A stretch of DNA of 64,000 bases, taken from NCBI RefSeq assembly GCF_022605165.1, contig NC_063078.1, positions 558,001 through 622,000 of the forward strand, read 5' to 3'. Within the stretch, counting starts at the first letter, position 1; each line of letters opens with the position of its first letter. Shown here one piece after another: positions 45,942 through 57,248 of the stretch. This DNA is from Purpureocillium takamizusanense (taxonomy: Eukaryota > Ascomycota > Sordariomycetes > Hypocreales > Ophiocordycipitaceae). The notes below the pieces were generated by a model, which was given only the letters and a program-made list of their open reading frames with translations, did not search any database and was not told the origin of the DNA. A program made the translations under genes and the position numbers.

Positions 45942-48623
45942 CTAGTCGTCGTCAAATATCTGGTACGTGTTCTGCAGTATCGTGTCGATGACCTTGATCT
46001 GCCAGCCGGCGTCGGCAATGGCCGTGCTCGGGTCGGAGCCCATGAGGGTGGGACCGAATATCACAGCCAGATTGTGCGAGTTCATGCGGTTCACATGTGA
46101 GTTGTCCATAACACGATGGAGGTGCAGCGTCATGGCACGGAGGGTGGCGTAATTGGGGTCGGGAAGAGCGTTGATAATGGCATGCAGGGAGTCGCGTCGG
46201 AGAATGTCGTCATCTTTCTCTATTGGGAAGAAATCAGTATGGAGCCTTTGGCGCTCTAGATCGCCGGGGAAAGTCCTTACTGGCCGCAGCGATAAAAGCA
46301 TCGTGATGTTCAAGAGTCAGAAGAGGATCGGGGAGGTCCCGAAGGAACTGCTTCAGCAGGCCGGTGACGCTGTTGACATCGTGATAGAAGCTCTCGGGGT
46401 TGCGGAAGTCAAGAGCCGGGTTGGACGAGTCTGTTTCATCCCTCTGTTAGTGCCGTTGTCACTGAAGCGCCACACACGTCGGTAAACCAGCCATACCTGC
46501 GTCGAACATGCCCTTGAGCTTGTTGATGTGGTTCAAGGAACCGGACTGACGGTAGATGCCCTCAACTCCGAGACCGAACAGGTCGACAGCCTGGATGCAC
46601 TGATAAACAACCATTGGTACGGCCAACCCGTCCCGCTCGTACAGCCGGCCTAGAGGGACACCAAAAACGGGCTTCGTCGCAGTGACAGTTTGGGCGGGAG
46701 GACCCTGGGTTGCCGCAGCATAAGCTGGAGGAGGTGCCGCTCCGCCGAAACCACCAGTGCTACCCCGTCTATTCTGCGGGGCGGGAAACGGAGATCCGGA
46801 CTGATCAGGGGAAGGCTGCTGAGGCAGCGGCTGCGACCCCTGGAAAGGCAACGCGCCAAGCTGTGGCGGCCCCTGAGAGCCTCCAAGCGTACCATTGCCG
46901 TAGCGTGGCGCCGATTGCACCGAGTTTCTGGACGAAAATTGTTGCTGCTGCGAGACACTCGGTTGCATCAACATATTACCGTGGCTGTAGCTCCTGGAAT
47001 GAGGTTGCTGGAACCCTCTCTGCGCATCCTGAGGGCCATCTGGGAGACCGCCGGGGTTCATCAAGCCACCAGGAGGACTAAAGGTGCCAGTGCTGCTCCT
47101 CTGGCCAGCGGCAGAGGCCGCCTGTGACAAGCCTCCTTGCGATGTCGCGGTCTGGCCAACTGTTTGCGGTGGATGCATCATTTGAGGTTGAATCGGCGGC
47201 TGAGAGGACATGGACGCAGTCGGTGGCTTCAGAAGCTGCAGTGCCGTTAGTACTCGTGTTCTTCAGAGTTTAGTCCGAGTGCTTGACGAACAGGATTCCG
47301 CTCGTATTTGACTTCAGTGTTCGCGGGCACCTTGGAATGCTGAGCCGCCACGAAGTCATTGAAGTCCTTGACGTTGTCAATGGCAGCTACGGCTTGACGC
47401 AAGCTTCGAGGCTGGTTCGTGTTCTCGAGACCCGTGGCCTTGAAGGGGCTGACGATCAAGCCATTACCCAAGAGCAGCTTCTCGTTGAAAGCGGCTGCAA
47501 AGTGTTAACCGTGGCTGCACCATTGAATTGCAAAGAAGCTCAACGCACCAAACTTCTGCATCTGTAGCGCCACCGCCGAGTCCGTCTCGGTGATGAGCTC
47601 CTGCAGCGCCTTGACGGCTTCGGGGCGCACCGCCGACTGGAGATGCGACTTCTCGGTCTGGAGGTTACTGACATGACCTTGATAGGTCTGATCCGCTGCC
47701 TGAACCTTTCTGAGAAGATCCTCCTCCTGCTGCGCGGCCGACTTATGCGCCTTGAAGGCACCAAGCACCTTGCCGCCACCCGGTCGTGACTCGCCAGTCC
47801 TGGCGCGGTCGTACTCTTCCGCCAGGGAATCGTATTTGGCCTTGCTCTTGCGCATGGCCTGTTCGAGGTCGGCAACCTTTTGCTCTGCCGCCATGCCGTT
47901 AGCCTTCCAGCTCTTGCGACCCCGCTCGGCACTGGCAGCCAGCTCGACAAGATCCTCATGCATTTGGTGCAGTGAAGCCGCAAAATTGGAACCGTTCTCG
48001 GCCATTCGATCGTGAATGAAGACCATCTCGTCGTACGACTGTGCAAATGAGCCCTGCCTGTGCTCGGGTCGGCGTGCGCTCTCCTGCGTCTGGCGGCATA
48101 GCTTCTTTAGGCCTTGTGCGTGGTCGTCTTCGAGAACAGATCGTTTCTTGAGAAAGAGGCCAAATTCCTATGAAGTCCATTAGCAAGCGCGCAAGGGCAG
48201 GGCACACAGGAACTATCGTCGCTCCTACCTTTGCCGACGCGATGCTTTGCTTGAGGCGATTCAGAAGGGTCGGGATACCGAGCTATATCTTATGAGCACG
48301 CGCACTTTGGCAGGTATTGTGAGTCCTACCTCGGAAGCCATCACATCATTGACCTGCTTGGTCGTTGCGGGGTCGACAGCTGGCCGAGGCTGCTCCTGGG
48401 AAGCAGTGCTCCGCGGCGCAGTGTCGCCTACGTCGGTGCTCTGGCTCGCGCCCGGGCCCTCGTCAACGGAAGCACCGTCCCGCTCGCTATGCTGCTGCTG
48501 CTGCTGCTGTTGCTGCGGGGTCGTGTCCTCTAGCGACTGACGTTCGGAGAGATCCCGCGATTGTTGCTGAGGCGGCGGCGGCAGGGCGTCGTCGTCGCCG
48601 CCCGAGGCGCGGAAGTCGGCCAT
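45942..48623 (-). CDS. RGD1: F-BAR and RhoGAP domain protein (Rgd1 type)
   Basis: Rho GTPase-activating protein with a membrane-curving F-BAR domain. Yeast Rgd1 acts on Rho3/Rho4 at growth sites. Seven exons: 48330-48623, 48229-48282, 47549-48167, 47292-47494, 46497-47235, 46281-46430 and 45942-46219; the product has 778 residues. Introns have good signals: GTAGGA/ATAG, GTAGGA/ATAG, GTGCGT/GCAG, GTTCGT with branch TACTAAC/GCAG, GTATGG/ACAG and GTAAGG/ATAG. Exon 2 has only 18 codons (GIPTLLNRLKQSIASAK is the FCH start). F-BAR heptads run to about residue 390. A Gln/Pro/Ser-rich linker follows, then RhoGAP from GVPLGRLYERDG, with the arginine finger in GIYRQSGS, LLKQFLRDLPDPLL, and NLAVIFGPTLM. 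The N-terminal 90 residues are Gln-rich and acidic. Confidence 0.92.
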
Positions 48624-50480
48624 GTCGGTCGACGAAGAGGAGTCGTGGGTGGGAGGAACGGGGATCGTGGGGGGCCGGGTCGACAGAAGCTGCGCCAGCG
48701 GGGGGCAGGCAGGCAGTCGCGTAGGCTCCAACGACCGATACTGAGCTCAGCAAAGTTGCCGTCGCCGTCGCCGAGTGCGCGTCTTCGATGGAAAGGATAT
48801 TATCTGTGGCACAGCGGTGGTGCGCGTTGGCAGGAAATTGGCCGCACAAGGGAAGAGAGAGAGAGAGAGCGAGGGGGAGAGAGAGCCCAATCGCCAAATG
48901 CCCAGAGTGGGATGCGGCCCCCGGTCTGACGGCGAACGGTCACCCGCTAATGGAAAGGCACACGGTGTCGAGCCTCGGACGCGTTGGTGCCTGGGCACTG
49001 AGGTGGTCTGGGAAGAAGACAAGAGAGAGTGAGGGCGTGGGCGATGTTAACAATGTTGGACCAGGAAAGAACCGCGCCCGCGCCGCCGTGGGAACCAAGC
49101 CGAGGTGGGTGTGAAGAGGGTTGAAGACGAAACGGATGGATGCGTGTGTGGCGTGGCTTTCGCGTGCTATTATTACCACCTGGCGTCGACGAACAGTTCA
49201 TCAAGCGCCATGCTATAGCGCACCTACGTAGTACCTTGTGTACGGAGGTACGTACCTAACTGATAGGTAAGGTACGTACCTGCCAAAGGCGAGGTGCGGT
49301 GCGATGCCCACACACTACCTAGTAGCAAGTGTCTGGGTGCCTTGCGCCAGCCAGCTGGCGTACGTACTGCTGGCTGCGGCCGCCAGATGACGAGGTCCGG
49401 CCCACTCGCGAATGGGGTTCCTGCGGCCTCAATGGCTGCCCGCGCTGTTGCAGCCTGCGTGTGGGTGGGCAGACGCATGGTTGGGGGCCGCCCGCACACA
49501 CAGCCGTCGAATCGCCCGGGCTGAGTTACATAAGCACCCCGTCCGTCGCATTGATCCCACATTTGACGCCGCGCTTGGCGGCGTGATACCCCTCGCGTGT
49601 CTACCTACCTCCTTCATACGCCTATCATATCTCGTAAGCGGATTTCTTCACGTTGTGTCCCGGCGTCTGCCAACAAAATCAAACACAAGGCTCTGCAAAA
49701 GAGAGAGAGAAACACCTCCGCCGGCGCGTGTTGATCCGTCTCGGAGGTGCACCGCACGGACATGCACGGCCCTCGGTCTTGAAGCCATCCGCACCGAACG
49801 GACTAAGACAGCTAACTGCCCATAATATGCATCCTCAAGTTCATCCTCCGGGGCAGCCTTCACGAGTCGTGAGGCGACCCACTTCGACTGAGGCGCTTCA
49901 TACGTATATGGTTCAGCGGTATGCAAAGTACATGCGTAGTTGCGTTGCGCTCAGCTGATACCACGAGGACGACGGGGTTCAGCTAGCGATATGGCGGTAA
50001 GAGGACATGCCCGTCTCTTATGCGCCAAGCATGCCATGGAGCATGGATCAAAGTGACCAAGGGTAAGGAATGGGCGACCAGAACGCCGATAGACGCGCAT
50101 CGATGAAGCGTGCCCGTCGGCAGCGCAACTGCCAACGCCAGTGCCGCTTTCACACAGCTCTTCCGTGTCATCAGCAGGCGCATCGACCTTCACTCGCCCA
50201 GACGTCACATCCCGCCATATACTTCCGAGCTCGTAAAACGTGGAATAAAGTTTTCTTTTTTTCCCGGATTCCAGAACCATGTGTGATGAGAATGAGCCTA
50301 GATATTTGCCGAACAGGTAGCAGCCTGCCGGTCGTTCTGCTTGACGCCACGTTTGTCAAGAGACTGTAGCCCAGCGCCTCAAACCCCGAACAATCGATGA
50401 CCCGAAAGCCTGATGCACTCCAAACCGCGCCCCTCCCACCTTCATTCACCCGCTGCGACCGCCTCTTCCACCATATTTGC
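48624..50480. other. Intergenic between RhoGAP and eS28 genes
   Basis: 1.86 kb upstream of the minus-strand RhoGAP gene and downstream of the minus-strand eS28 gene. It contains a GA-rich stretch (about 48856-48890) and paired palindromes (listed). The open frames on both strands show no family resemblance. Confidence 0.6.
49246..49281. repeat. Two copies of a 12-bp perfect palindrome
   Basis: AGGTACGTACCT occurs at 49246-49257 and again at 49270-49281, exactly 24 bp apart start to start. Related GTAC-containing half-sites lie just to the left (about 49222-49236). Confidence 0.9.
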
Positions 50481-50932
50481 TTATCGCAGGCGGCGGGCCT
50501 CACGTTCGGACTCGAGCAGGCACAGGATGTCGTCCTCGCGGACTAGAAGCGATGCTGTTAGTTGGCCGGTCTCGCAAGATCGCGTACAAGGATAGTGATG
50601 GTCGGGAGGCATACCAGGGCCCTTGACGTTTCGGATGATGGATCGGGTCTGGTCGTCCATGAACTCGACGCGGACCTGGGTGACACCACCGCGAGAGCCT
50701 GCAAGAAAAAAGCACCAATTAGCCAATGTTGTTCGTCGTAGCAACACCGCAACGCCCGCGACGCTCGTCTTCCACCCCGCCGATTGTTTTTATTCGACGC
50801 AGTGGGCGAGGCGCTCCTCCAGCGTCCTCCCGGCATCGGGGCGTTGCAGCAAGTGCCTCGGGGTATCGTACCGGTTCGGCCGAGAACGCGGGTCACCTTG
50901 ACCAGCTTGACGGGGGCTTTGGACGAGTCCAT
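50481..50932 (-). CDS. RPS28: Small ribosomal subunit protein eS28
   Basis: Component of the cytosolic 40S subunit. Three exons, 50872-50932, 50615-50698 and 50481-50542, code for exactly 68 residues, the usual length. Intron 50699-50871 (173 nt; donor GTACGA, acceptor TGCAG preceded by a T-rich tract) and intron 50543-50614 (72 nt; donor GTATGC, branch CTAAC, acceptor CTAG) both join in phase 1. The spliced protein starts [20 protein letters not shown], continues [20 protein letters not shown] and IIRNVKGPV, and ends [19 protein letters not shown], which matches eS28 throughout. A CACGTG element lies about 210 bp upstream of the start (51140-51145); whether it regulates the gene is unknown. 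Confidence 0.97.
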
Positions 50933-52792
50933 TTTTGCGAATGTGAAGTTGTTCGACTTGTGCTCGTGGTCGGGCGTCGAGTGGTTGTTGGAGAGGCGGC
51001 GAGACGGGGGGGTTTTGGCAAAAGATTCGCTTCAGGTGTTGAAAAGTGGACGCTATTATTTTGTGCCGTCCAGCAGGGTTTTTCCCACACCAGGCTGCGT
51101 GGTGGCACCGAGCGCCCCGCCGGCCAGCCGATGCAAAATCACGTGCCTTGACAAAAAGCCCCAAGCTTCAACTACCCAACCCAACAGCCAGGTCAGGCGG
51201 GGCATAAAGTACGTACCATCGCGGAAGAATCAAACGCCGAACCCGTGGAGGAAGAAGGGGGGGGGGGTTTTCTGGCGACGCTGTCCGCCAAAGCTGCACA
51301 CTGGCCGTAATTTACGGGGCTGCAAGGGAGTGAGACCCTCACCGTCCCGCACGACCGACTCCGACCCAGAAAATGCACCGCGTCGTCGGTGATGACCGGA
51401 TCCCCGGACCCGGAGTGTGACGACTCACCCAGCTTGCAGGTCAAAGACACTTGTGTGAACAGACATGCATGATATTAGCTGGCACGAATACTACTAGCGA
51501 GCAAACAAACGGTCACGCCAAGAGCCGGAGGCGAACCCAATTCCGTGATGTCGCTGCATCTGAATTCTGGAGTGCCCGAATCCAGTGATGTACCGAGGGA
51601 GTTTGTTCAGCTCCTTTCGGGTTTATTAACGGATAGGTAGACCCCCATTGTCTCTCAAGCCCTTCCGCCTTTGTGGACGTCTCACCTTGCAGTCGTCGGG
51701 TCCGGAACGCTGTTGTTTCCCAGCTACGATGGGGCATCCGCTTTTCATTGTGCCTCTTCGCCAGCCTGATTTATACCACTGGTACCATTGGCGCCTATGG
51801 GAAAGAAACACGGGTCCAAACATCTCGCTTCCTGGCAATGCTCGCCTCCTCCAGGTGTCTTTTTTCTTATGAGCCTTGACGGCAAGGACTTGCGGTGAAG
51901 CGGATACGCTGTTCGTTCTGCTCAAGTATTTGTATTTCAATCCCTGCGCTGGCATTGCGATTGTCGGCTGCATAACATGTAAGGACTCAGGTGTGGTCAC
52001 ATCACCGGGTGTGTCTCGATCGGGAGTCGTCACCCCTGCTCCGCGAAGATCAAGTATCACATGACAATGTCGGCTTGGCCCCTTGCGCCGGGCCATTCTC
52101 CCTCAACAAACTGCCCTGCACGCCTCTGGTCTCACTTCTGCGTCCGTAGCGTCTTGGATGCCCAAGCGCAACAATGCCCTACAACGGGTCGCTCATCACC
52201 TTGTCAGAAAGTGGGTATCGTAAATCGCACGCTGCAGTCTGGGCTTGCCATCGTTCAATTACAAACAGTACGAGCATCGCTTAACAACCCGTGGTTTGCT
52301 TGTTGTTCCCGTGGCTAGAACGCAGCTATACGAGATTGACCAAAGTGTTCGTTCACCTGGTCTTATAGCGCGTGCTGTTTACCTTGTCGATAGCCATCCA
52401 ACGACGTCTGCCTGTGTGCGGTCACAGGCGCGTCAGGCAAAGTAGGTGGATGTATACGAAGTACTCAAGCGCGTATTTAGAGAACAGCAAGCTTAATAAC
52501 GTTTCTCAACGTATCACATACATGAGTCGTAGGCTAAGAGAGCTTGGTTGGTCAATGGTACCAATCGCTTCGTGGTCTAAGTGAATATGATGGGATAAAA
52601 TAAAGCTAAAGAAAGCACCTGCTAAATGGTATCATATCTCCTTGCGTGAATTCATCCAAGAAAGAGACCAAGGCTGAGCCAAGTCTCATGATGCATCAAG
52701 GTATGTGGAGGAAACAAAGCATCTCGTAAACTGGGTTGCTGAGGTGAGGGGTATAAGACCGCGTCAATGCGCCGTATGCTGTCAACAGGAAC
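50933..52792. other. Intergenic between eS28 and RBR genes
   Basis: 1.86 kb. The eS28 promoter lies at the left, including a CACGTG hexamer at 51140-51145. A G11 run is at about 51257-51267. From about 51700 to 52620 the sequence is less GC-rich than the rest of the window, with scattered short frames and no recognised gene. It could be an old decayed element, but I see no ends or repeats to prove it. Confidence 0.5.
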
Positions 52793-54804
52793 CTACTGTT
52801 CCGTTGAAACATCCTTCGTGTCCGCCATGTCCTCACTGGGCCAACTCGGTGGCGATACCGCAGCGTATTTTACACCGTCAGTGATTTGAAGTTCTTTACA
52901 CAACACTTTGATGGCAAGAGCCCATCGCGCCGTTAGCCTTGCCTGACGAGACTGAAAAACGCTCCCAACGGCCTCATCTTCCAAGATAAGGTCGTTGCGT
53001 AGTGCGTGCTGCTCTTTTATCTGATTTCCTGCGAGCTTCTCAAGCTCATCTTCCTGGCGCTCGATGAGGTCTTCCATCCTCTTGGACTGCCGGTCCCGCA
53101 TCATGTTGATCTTGGAGGTGTGTTGGCGCTCCATGTCTTCGCGGAGATTGTATTGGCGCCCCAAATCTCGAAGATTCTGTTCTGTCACCACGCGGGGTGG
53201 CAAGTTGGCCTCGGTCGGGGTTTGCCCCATACCATCGCAATAGGCCTCCATGTGCTTGATCCGCATGTTAATGGTTCGCTGGCTTTGATCCAGGGCTGCC
53301 CTCAGCTCCATCTCGTCGGCAATCTGTTGATCTTCTAGCTCGGCTGTTGCTCTGGCCTGTGTTTCTTGCAACTCCGTCTCTTGAGTGATGTGCTGGTCGT
53401 TTAAGGTGGCCTCGCGTTCTGCGCGTCGCGTCGCCGTGACATCTTTCGTCCTCTGTTGAAAGGCTAGAAACCGCTGTAGCTCTTGTTCTTGTGCGCGTAG
53501 AAGCGACTGGATGGACGGATGGCCTGAGAAGCGCATCTGCGCCTCTTCTGTTGCCTCTTCTGTAGAGAGACCGTTGGATGCATCGCCATCGGCGCGACGA
53601 TCGTGTGTGCCTGTGTTGCCGCAAAGGTTTGGGCAGCCGATGGTCGCATCCCACACTCCACCACACTCGCCGCAAAAGTGTGCGCCGCAAGGGCAAATCA
53701 AGTCCGTTGAGTCGGTGGCTCGCTTTACCAAATCGCGGCACTTGAAACAGCGTCTTACTTCAGGGCAAGAACCGACCTTGGGCGCATTTTCAACCTCCAA
53801 GTCTTCGGGGCAGCCTGTGCCCACGGGGTGAGCATCGCCTTTGCAGATTGTGCAAACTCGCGTCAGGCACTTGCGACAAATGGTTGCAAAAGGCATGTTC
53901 GGGTCCACGTGCTTTCGACATGGAATAAATTCTCCACATGAGGCTTTGGAACAGAAGACCCTCCTCTGCCAAGGTGTGTTGAATTGAACGACGGCCTTCA
54001 GGAAGCTCTCTTGTGCTGCAGGGTCTAAGACGGCCTGTATGGTTGTTGACTGCAAAGGTAGGCAACATCGTGGAGGCATCTTGGACTCGTCTGCGGATGC
54101 CTGGTCAACCATTGCTCTGATGCACTCAGAGCAGTGACTATGGCCACAAGCTAGATGCTGCAAGGCTGTTAGACCTTTACAGTCACTCCGACAATTGAAA
54201 CATGATCTCAAGGTTGATGTCAGTTGTTTGCTTGAAGATTGTGCATTCGCAGCGGCGACAGGACAGAGACATACAGCCCAGGTTCCATTGACCGCGATGG
54301 CCTCTTTCTCAGCTTCATGCGACTTCTAAACCCAGACAGGCTTTTCTTCGTACTGACGCTGAATATGCTTTGGCTCGAGCTGTCGCCCACGCTGGACTTT
54401 CGCCGGTCGCTCTCCAACGCTGACGCATTCCGCGCCAGATACTTTTCGTAAGGGCCAAAGTTGAAGTTTCGCAATGACTTGGCTGTGGAGTCTGGGGCTC
54501 CCGGATCTGGACTCGGGGGACCAAAGATGGAGGAATGGGGCGTCAGGTATGCGCTGTTCGTCCCGTCTGATGGCGTCGAAAAGACTTGATCATTTGAGGT
54601 CGAATCGGTTGACTGCGACGCAGAACTCGAGGTACTGTGATTGGAATCGGAAAGCGAGGGCAATGTTGCCTTGATACCCAGAGAGTTGGCCCTTAAGACG
54701 AGCTCGCGGTCGATGCTTACTTCCGACTGGTCAACGGGGATTTGCAAGACGTCTGTGCAGTACTGAACATCATTGAGCTCCGGAAGCAATTGTTGAGCCT
54801 CCAT
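52793..54804 (-). CDS. RBR-type (RING-IBR-RING2) protein with a Ser at the catalytic Cys position
   Basis: 647 residues. Exon 1 is 54275-54804 and exon 2 is 52793-54206. Intron 54207-54274 (68 nt, donor GTATGT, branch CTGAC, acceptor TTGAG) joins EPGL to SCFNCRSDC in phase 2. After a Ser/Thr-rich N-terminal 175 residues comes RING1 (CFNC from 179, then CGHSHCSEC), then an IBR (FCSKASCGEFIPC, CRKC, CTICKGDAH) and a RING2-like module (C330, C333, C348, C350, C355, C358, C368). RBR ubiquitin ligases need a catalytic Cys ten residues after the second RING2 Cys; here that position (343) is Ser within ATDSTDLICPCG. A Glu/Gln-rich coiled coil (about 400-590) forms the C-terminal part. Function may be scaffolding or E3 activity of a different kind; this is inference. 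Confidence 0.85.
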
Positions 54805-55331
54805 GGCGATGTGTATTAGTCGACCCGTAAGTCAGCGGCGATGCTCCGAAATCCGCCACACTGCGAGCCTGGGAAGATGTCGAATGGCGGGAATGGGACA
54901 GGGGCGAATGTGAAGGATGTGCGCATGGCAACGATAAAATACGTTTCTCGGGGTTTCTCCTTGCCGAGCAGGGTAGCTACTAGCGAGCGAGCGGCGAGCA
55001 AAAGGCGAGGCGATGGCGTTGGCTCTTGCGGATTTTGGGGGTGTGGGGGGTGAAGATGAGTTGGACCGGGGGCTTGAGACAAGCAGGCCAGATCCGACTC
55101 TCGATATGGCGCCTTTCGTACCTTGATCCAACAGCCCAGCGCGATATGATGGCGTCGAGTGTCTGAGAGCCAGCGGGACTGCTAGTACTAGTAGTAGCAA
55201 GGTCTCAGAGACAAGAAAGTACCAAGGGTCGGGAAGGGCGGAGGCAGCCTAGCGAGGAGGAGGCGCGGGACGGCGGACAAAAGGGGGGGGGGGCGGTTGG
55301 CGAGTGCGGGAGAGGGAGCGGGACGAAGGAA

Positions 55332-55351
55332 GGATGGATGGATGGATGGAT
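55332..55351 (+). repeat. (GGAT)5 microsatellite
   Basis: Five perfect copies, followed by one degenerate copy. The complement matches the CCAT unit seen near 32.5 kb. Confidence 0.9.
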
Positions 55352-56157
55352 AGATGGACGGGGGGTGGTTTCCGTTCCGCTCGCTGGCTGACCGCGCGGG
55401 CAAATTGGGGAAAAAGAAGGAAATGAAAAGCATCGCACAATCTCGATGATGGTGGGATGAGATGGGGAGCCGCAAGTGACCGGCGAAGAAAGAGGGTGTA
55501 AGTAATGCAGGGCCACTATATCTGCCGCCTCCATGACAGATCAAAGCTGGACTTTTTTTCCCTCCTAAACACTGGGCTCTTTCTGCAAAGCAAACACTTG
55601 CCTCGCCCCCCTCCCATGCCATGGCCGCTCTGTTGTCAAAAAGTAAGCAAAGCAAGCAAGCACACGGTGGGAGACTTTCGGCTCGACCATGAAGTCGTGC
55701 GTGGCTTTCCATGACGCGCGGGGAGGGACTTGGGGCGCGACAGCCAACACCTGCATTCTCAAAGTCAAGGATCATGGAGAGACGGCTGGGGATCATCTTC
55801 CGGGGCGTACGAAAGCTATTTTTGCCCTGGACGAGATTCGCAAGCATCACGACCTGCATGCAGCCTATGCCAACGACACTCCAGCATCGAGTTGGGATCA
55901 TGAGAGGCGCAACCTCACATCAGCGTCACTACTAGTATCACAGTTGGTGATGATCACATCGCACATAACAGCAGCGTAGTAGCAGGTCCGGTCCGTAATT
56001 CGGCGAGCAGGCTGCCAGACTCGGAACGTTATAATGGGTGCAACTTGCCAAGGCAGGCGATGGGCAATCTCCGCCCCCGTGAGCGTCCCTCGCACATCTC
56101 GTCGCCTACATAGTGGTCTGGTGCCGACGATCCTTGTCACAAGCAAGCATCGCCAGC

Positions 56158-56160
<3 letters not shown>

Positions 56161-56190
<30 letters not shown>
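56161..56190 (+). repeat. (AG)15 microsatellite
   Basis: Fifteen perfect dinucleotide copies in an intergenic region; likely length-variable. Confidence 0.95.
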
Positions 56191-56192
<2 letters not shown>

Positions 56193-56612
56193 ACACCCGT
56201 CACCTGGCCCGGCATGGCAAAAGAAACAACTCGAGAGGATGGTCCAAACCCCCCCGAAGCGGCAAATCAAGACCCCCCCGGGGGAAAGAGGGGGGGGGGG
56301 GGCTGGCACCGATCGGCGACTAGGGTGAGCCGGCTGGGGCGTTAAGCCTCAAGCCATCTCGGCAGCGGGGGTGGACTTTCAGCCCAGTGAAGCACGGGTG
56401 GTGCGTAGCGGCTCCTCGTCACCCTCCCCCCCCTTGGGACAATGATTGATCCATCCCGTCTCTCCCTCCAGGTCACTTGGTACGCCTCTGCCTCTGCCTC
56501 TTCCCCTATCCGTCGAGCCTGGCAGGCTGAATTTGCGTCACACCGCATAATCAGCGTCGTGCACCGGCGGCGCCTCTGCAGGCTGTCACCTCGTAGCAAT
56601 GATTCCAAGTCG

Positions 56613-57248
56613 TTATGCACCCTCATTAGGGCTGACCGGTAATAGGTACTGCGTGATCACCTCCCAGTTTGCCTGGCCCTCGGCAAGAGCACTGACCAAA
56701 GTTTCACAATTTGTCGATGTGGAGTCAGTTCTCACTGCTGGAGACAAAAGCCGGAGGGCAACAAGGGCTGTGCTCCCTGTCATCCCGAAATAGGGCAATG
56801 GCCAGCCCTTGTGGAAGAGTATAGGCAACAGAAGCACGTAGCTAAATACATACTCCAAGTCTTCGTCTCTTAGAGAGAAAGCGGTGGTGGCACTGATGAT
56901 CGATACCATCGCTCGAGCTTGCTCCAGTGCCGAGACCCGAAAGGATGTAATTGATGACTGCGCGATAAGACTTGCCTGACCCAATCTTCGGACGTGGTCT
57001 ATGTCAACGGACACTCAGCCGACACATGTTCTCTGGCCCAACCCAAGACTGAACCGTATTGGCTCAGTCTTGGTCCAATGCACTGCTGGCAGAGTGACGT
57101 TAAAGTCGACGTTCATTGACGAGCGGGGATGAGCCGACCAATATTCAGCAAAGGGGTTTCCAAAAGAAGCAAAGACTATAGGACGTGGACGGCCATAATC
57201 GGGTGTTGGCAGCAGGGTTCGGCGTCGAGGCCGCCCCTCCAGTGTCAC
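56613..57248 (-). pseudogene. Possible decayed or mis-spliced gene, one in-frame stop
   Basis: Two minus-strand open segments (57018-57248 and 56613-57014) lie in the same frame and are separated by one TGA (57015-57017). Joined, they span about 210 codons. The second part reads like a helical, alpha-rich domain (ALEQARAMVSIISATTAFSL, then YVFSYVLLLPILFHKGW) and is faintly reminiscent of the C-terminal half of fungal Zn2Cys6 transcription factors, but I cannot assign a family. A short intron could remove the stop: a GT at about 57045 and an AG at about 57000 would do so. Alternatively it is a gene remnant or chance. Confidence 0.25.

Larger units (their letters stand above)
54805..56612. other. 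Repeat-rich intergenic region upstream of the RBR gene
   Basis: 1.8 kb carrying several simple repeats (GGAT array, AG array, G runs near 55285 and 56290) and chance frames on both strands. A Lys/Arg/Gly-rich character in all frames argues against coding. It includes the RBR promoter at its left end. Confidence 0.55.

Noticed and set aside
52061..52444. Possible transposon-protein fragment
   Set aside because: The short peptides gave no convincing family match by eye and no terminal repeats or target-site duplications were seen.
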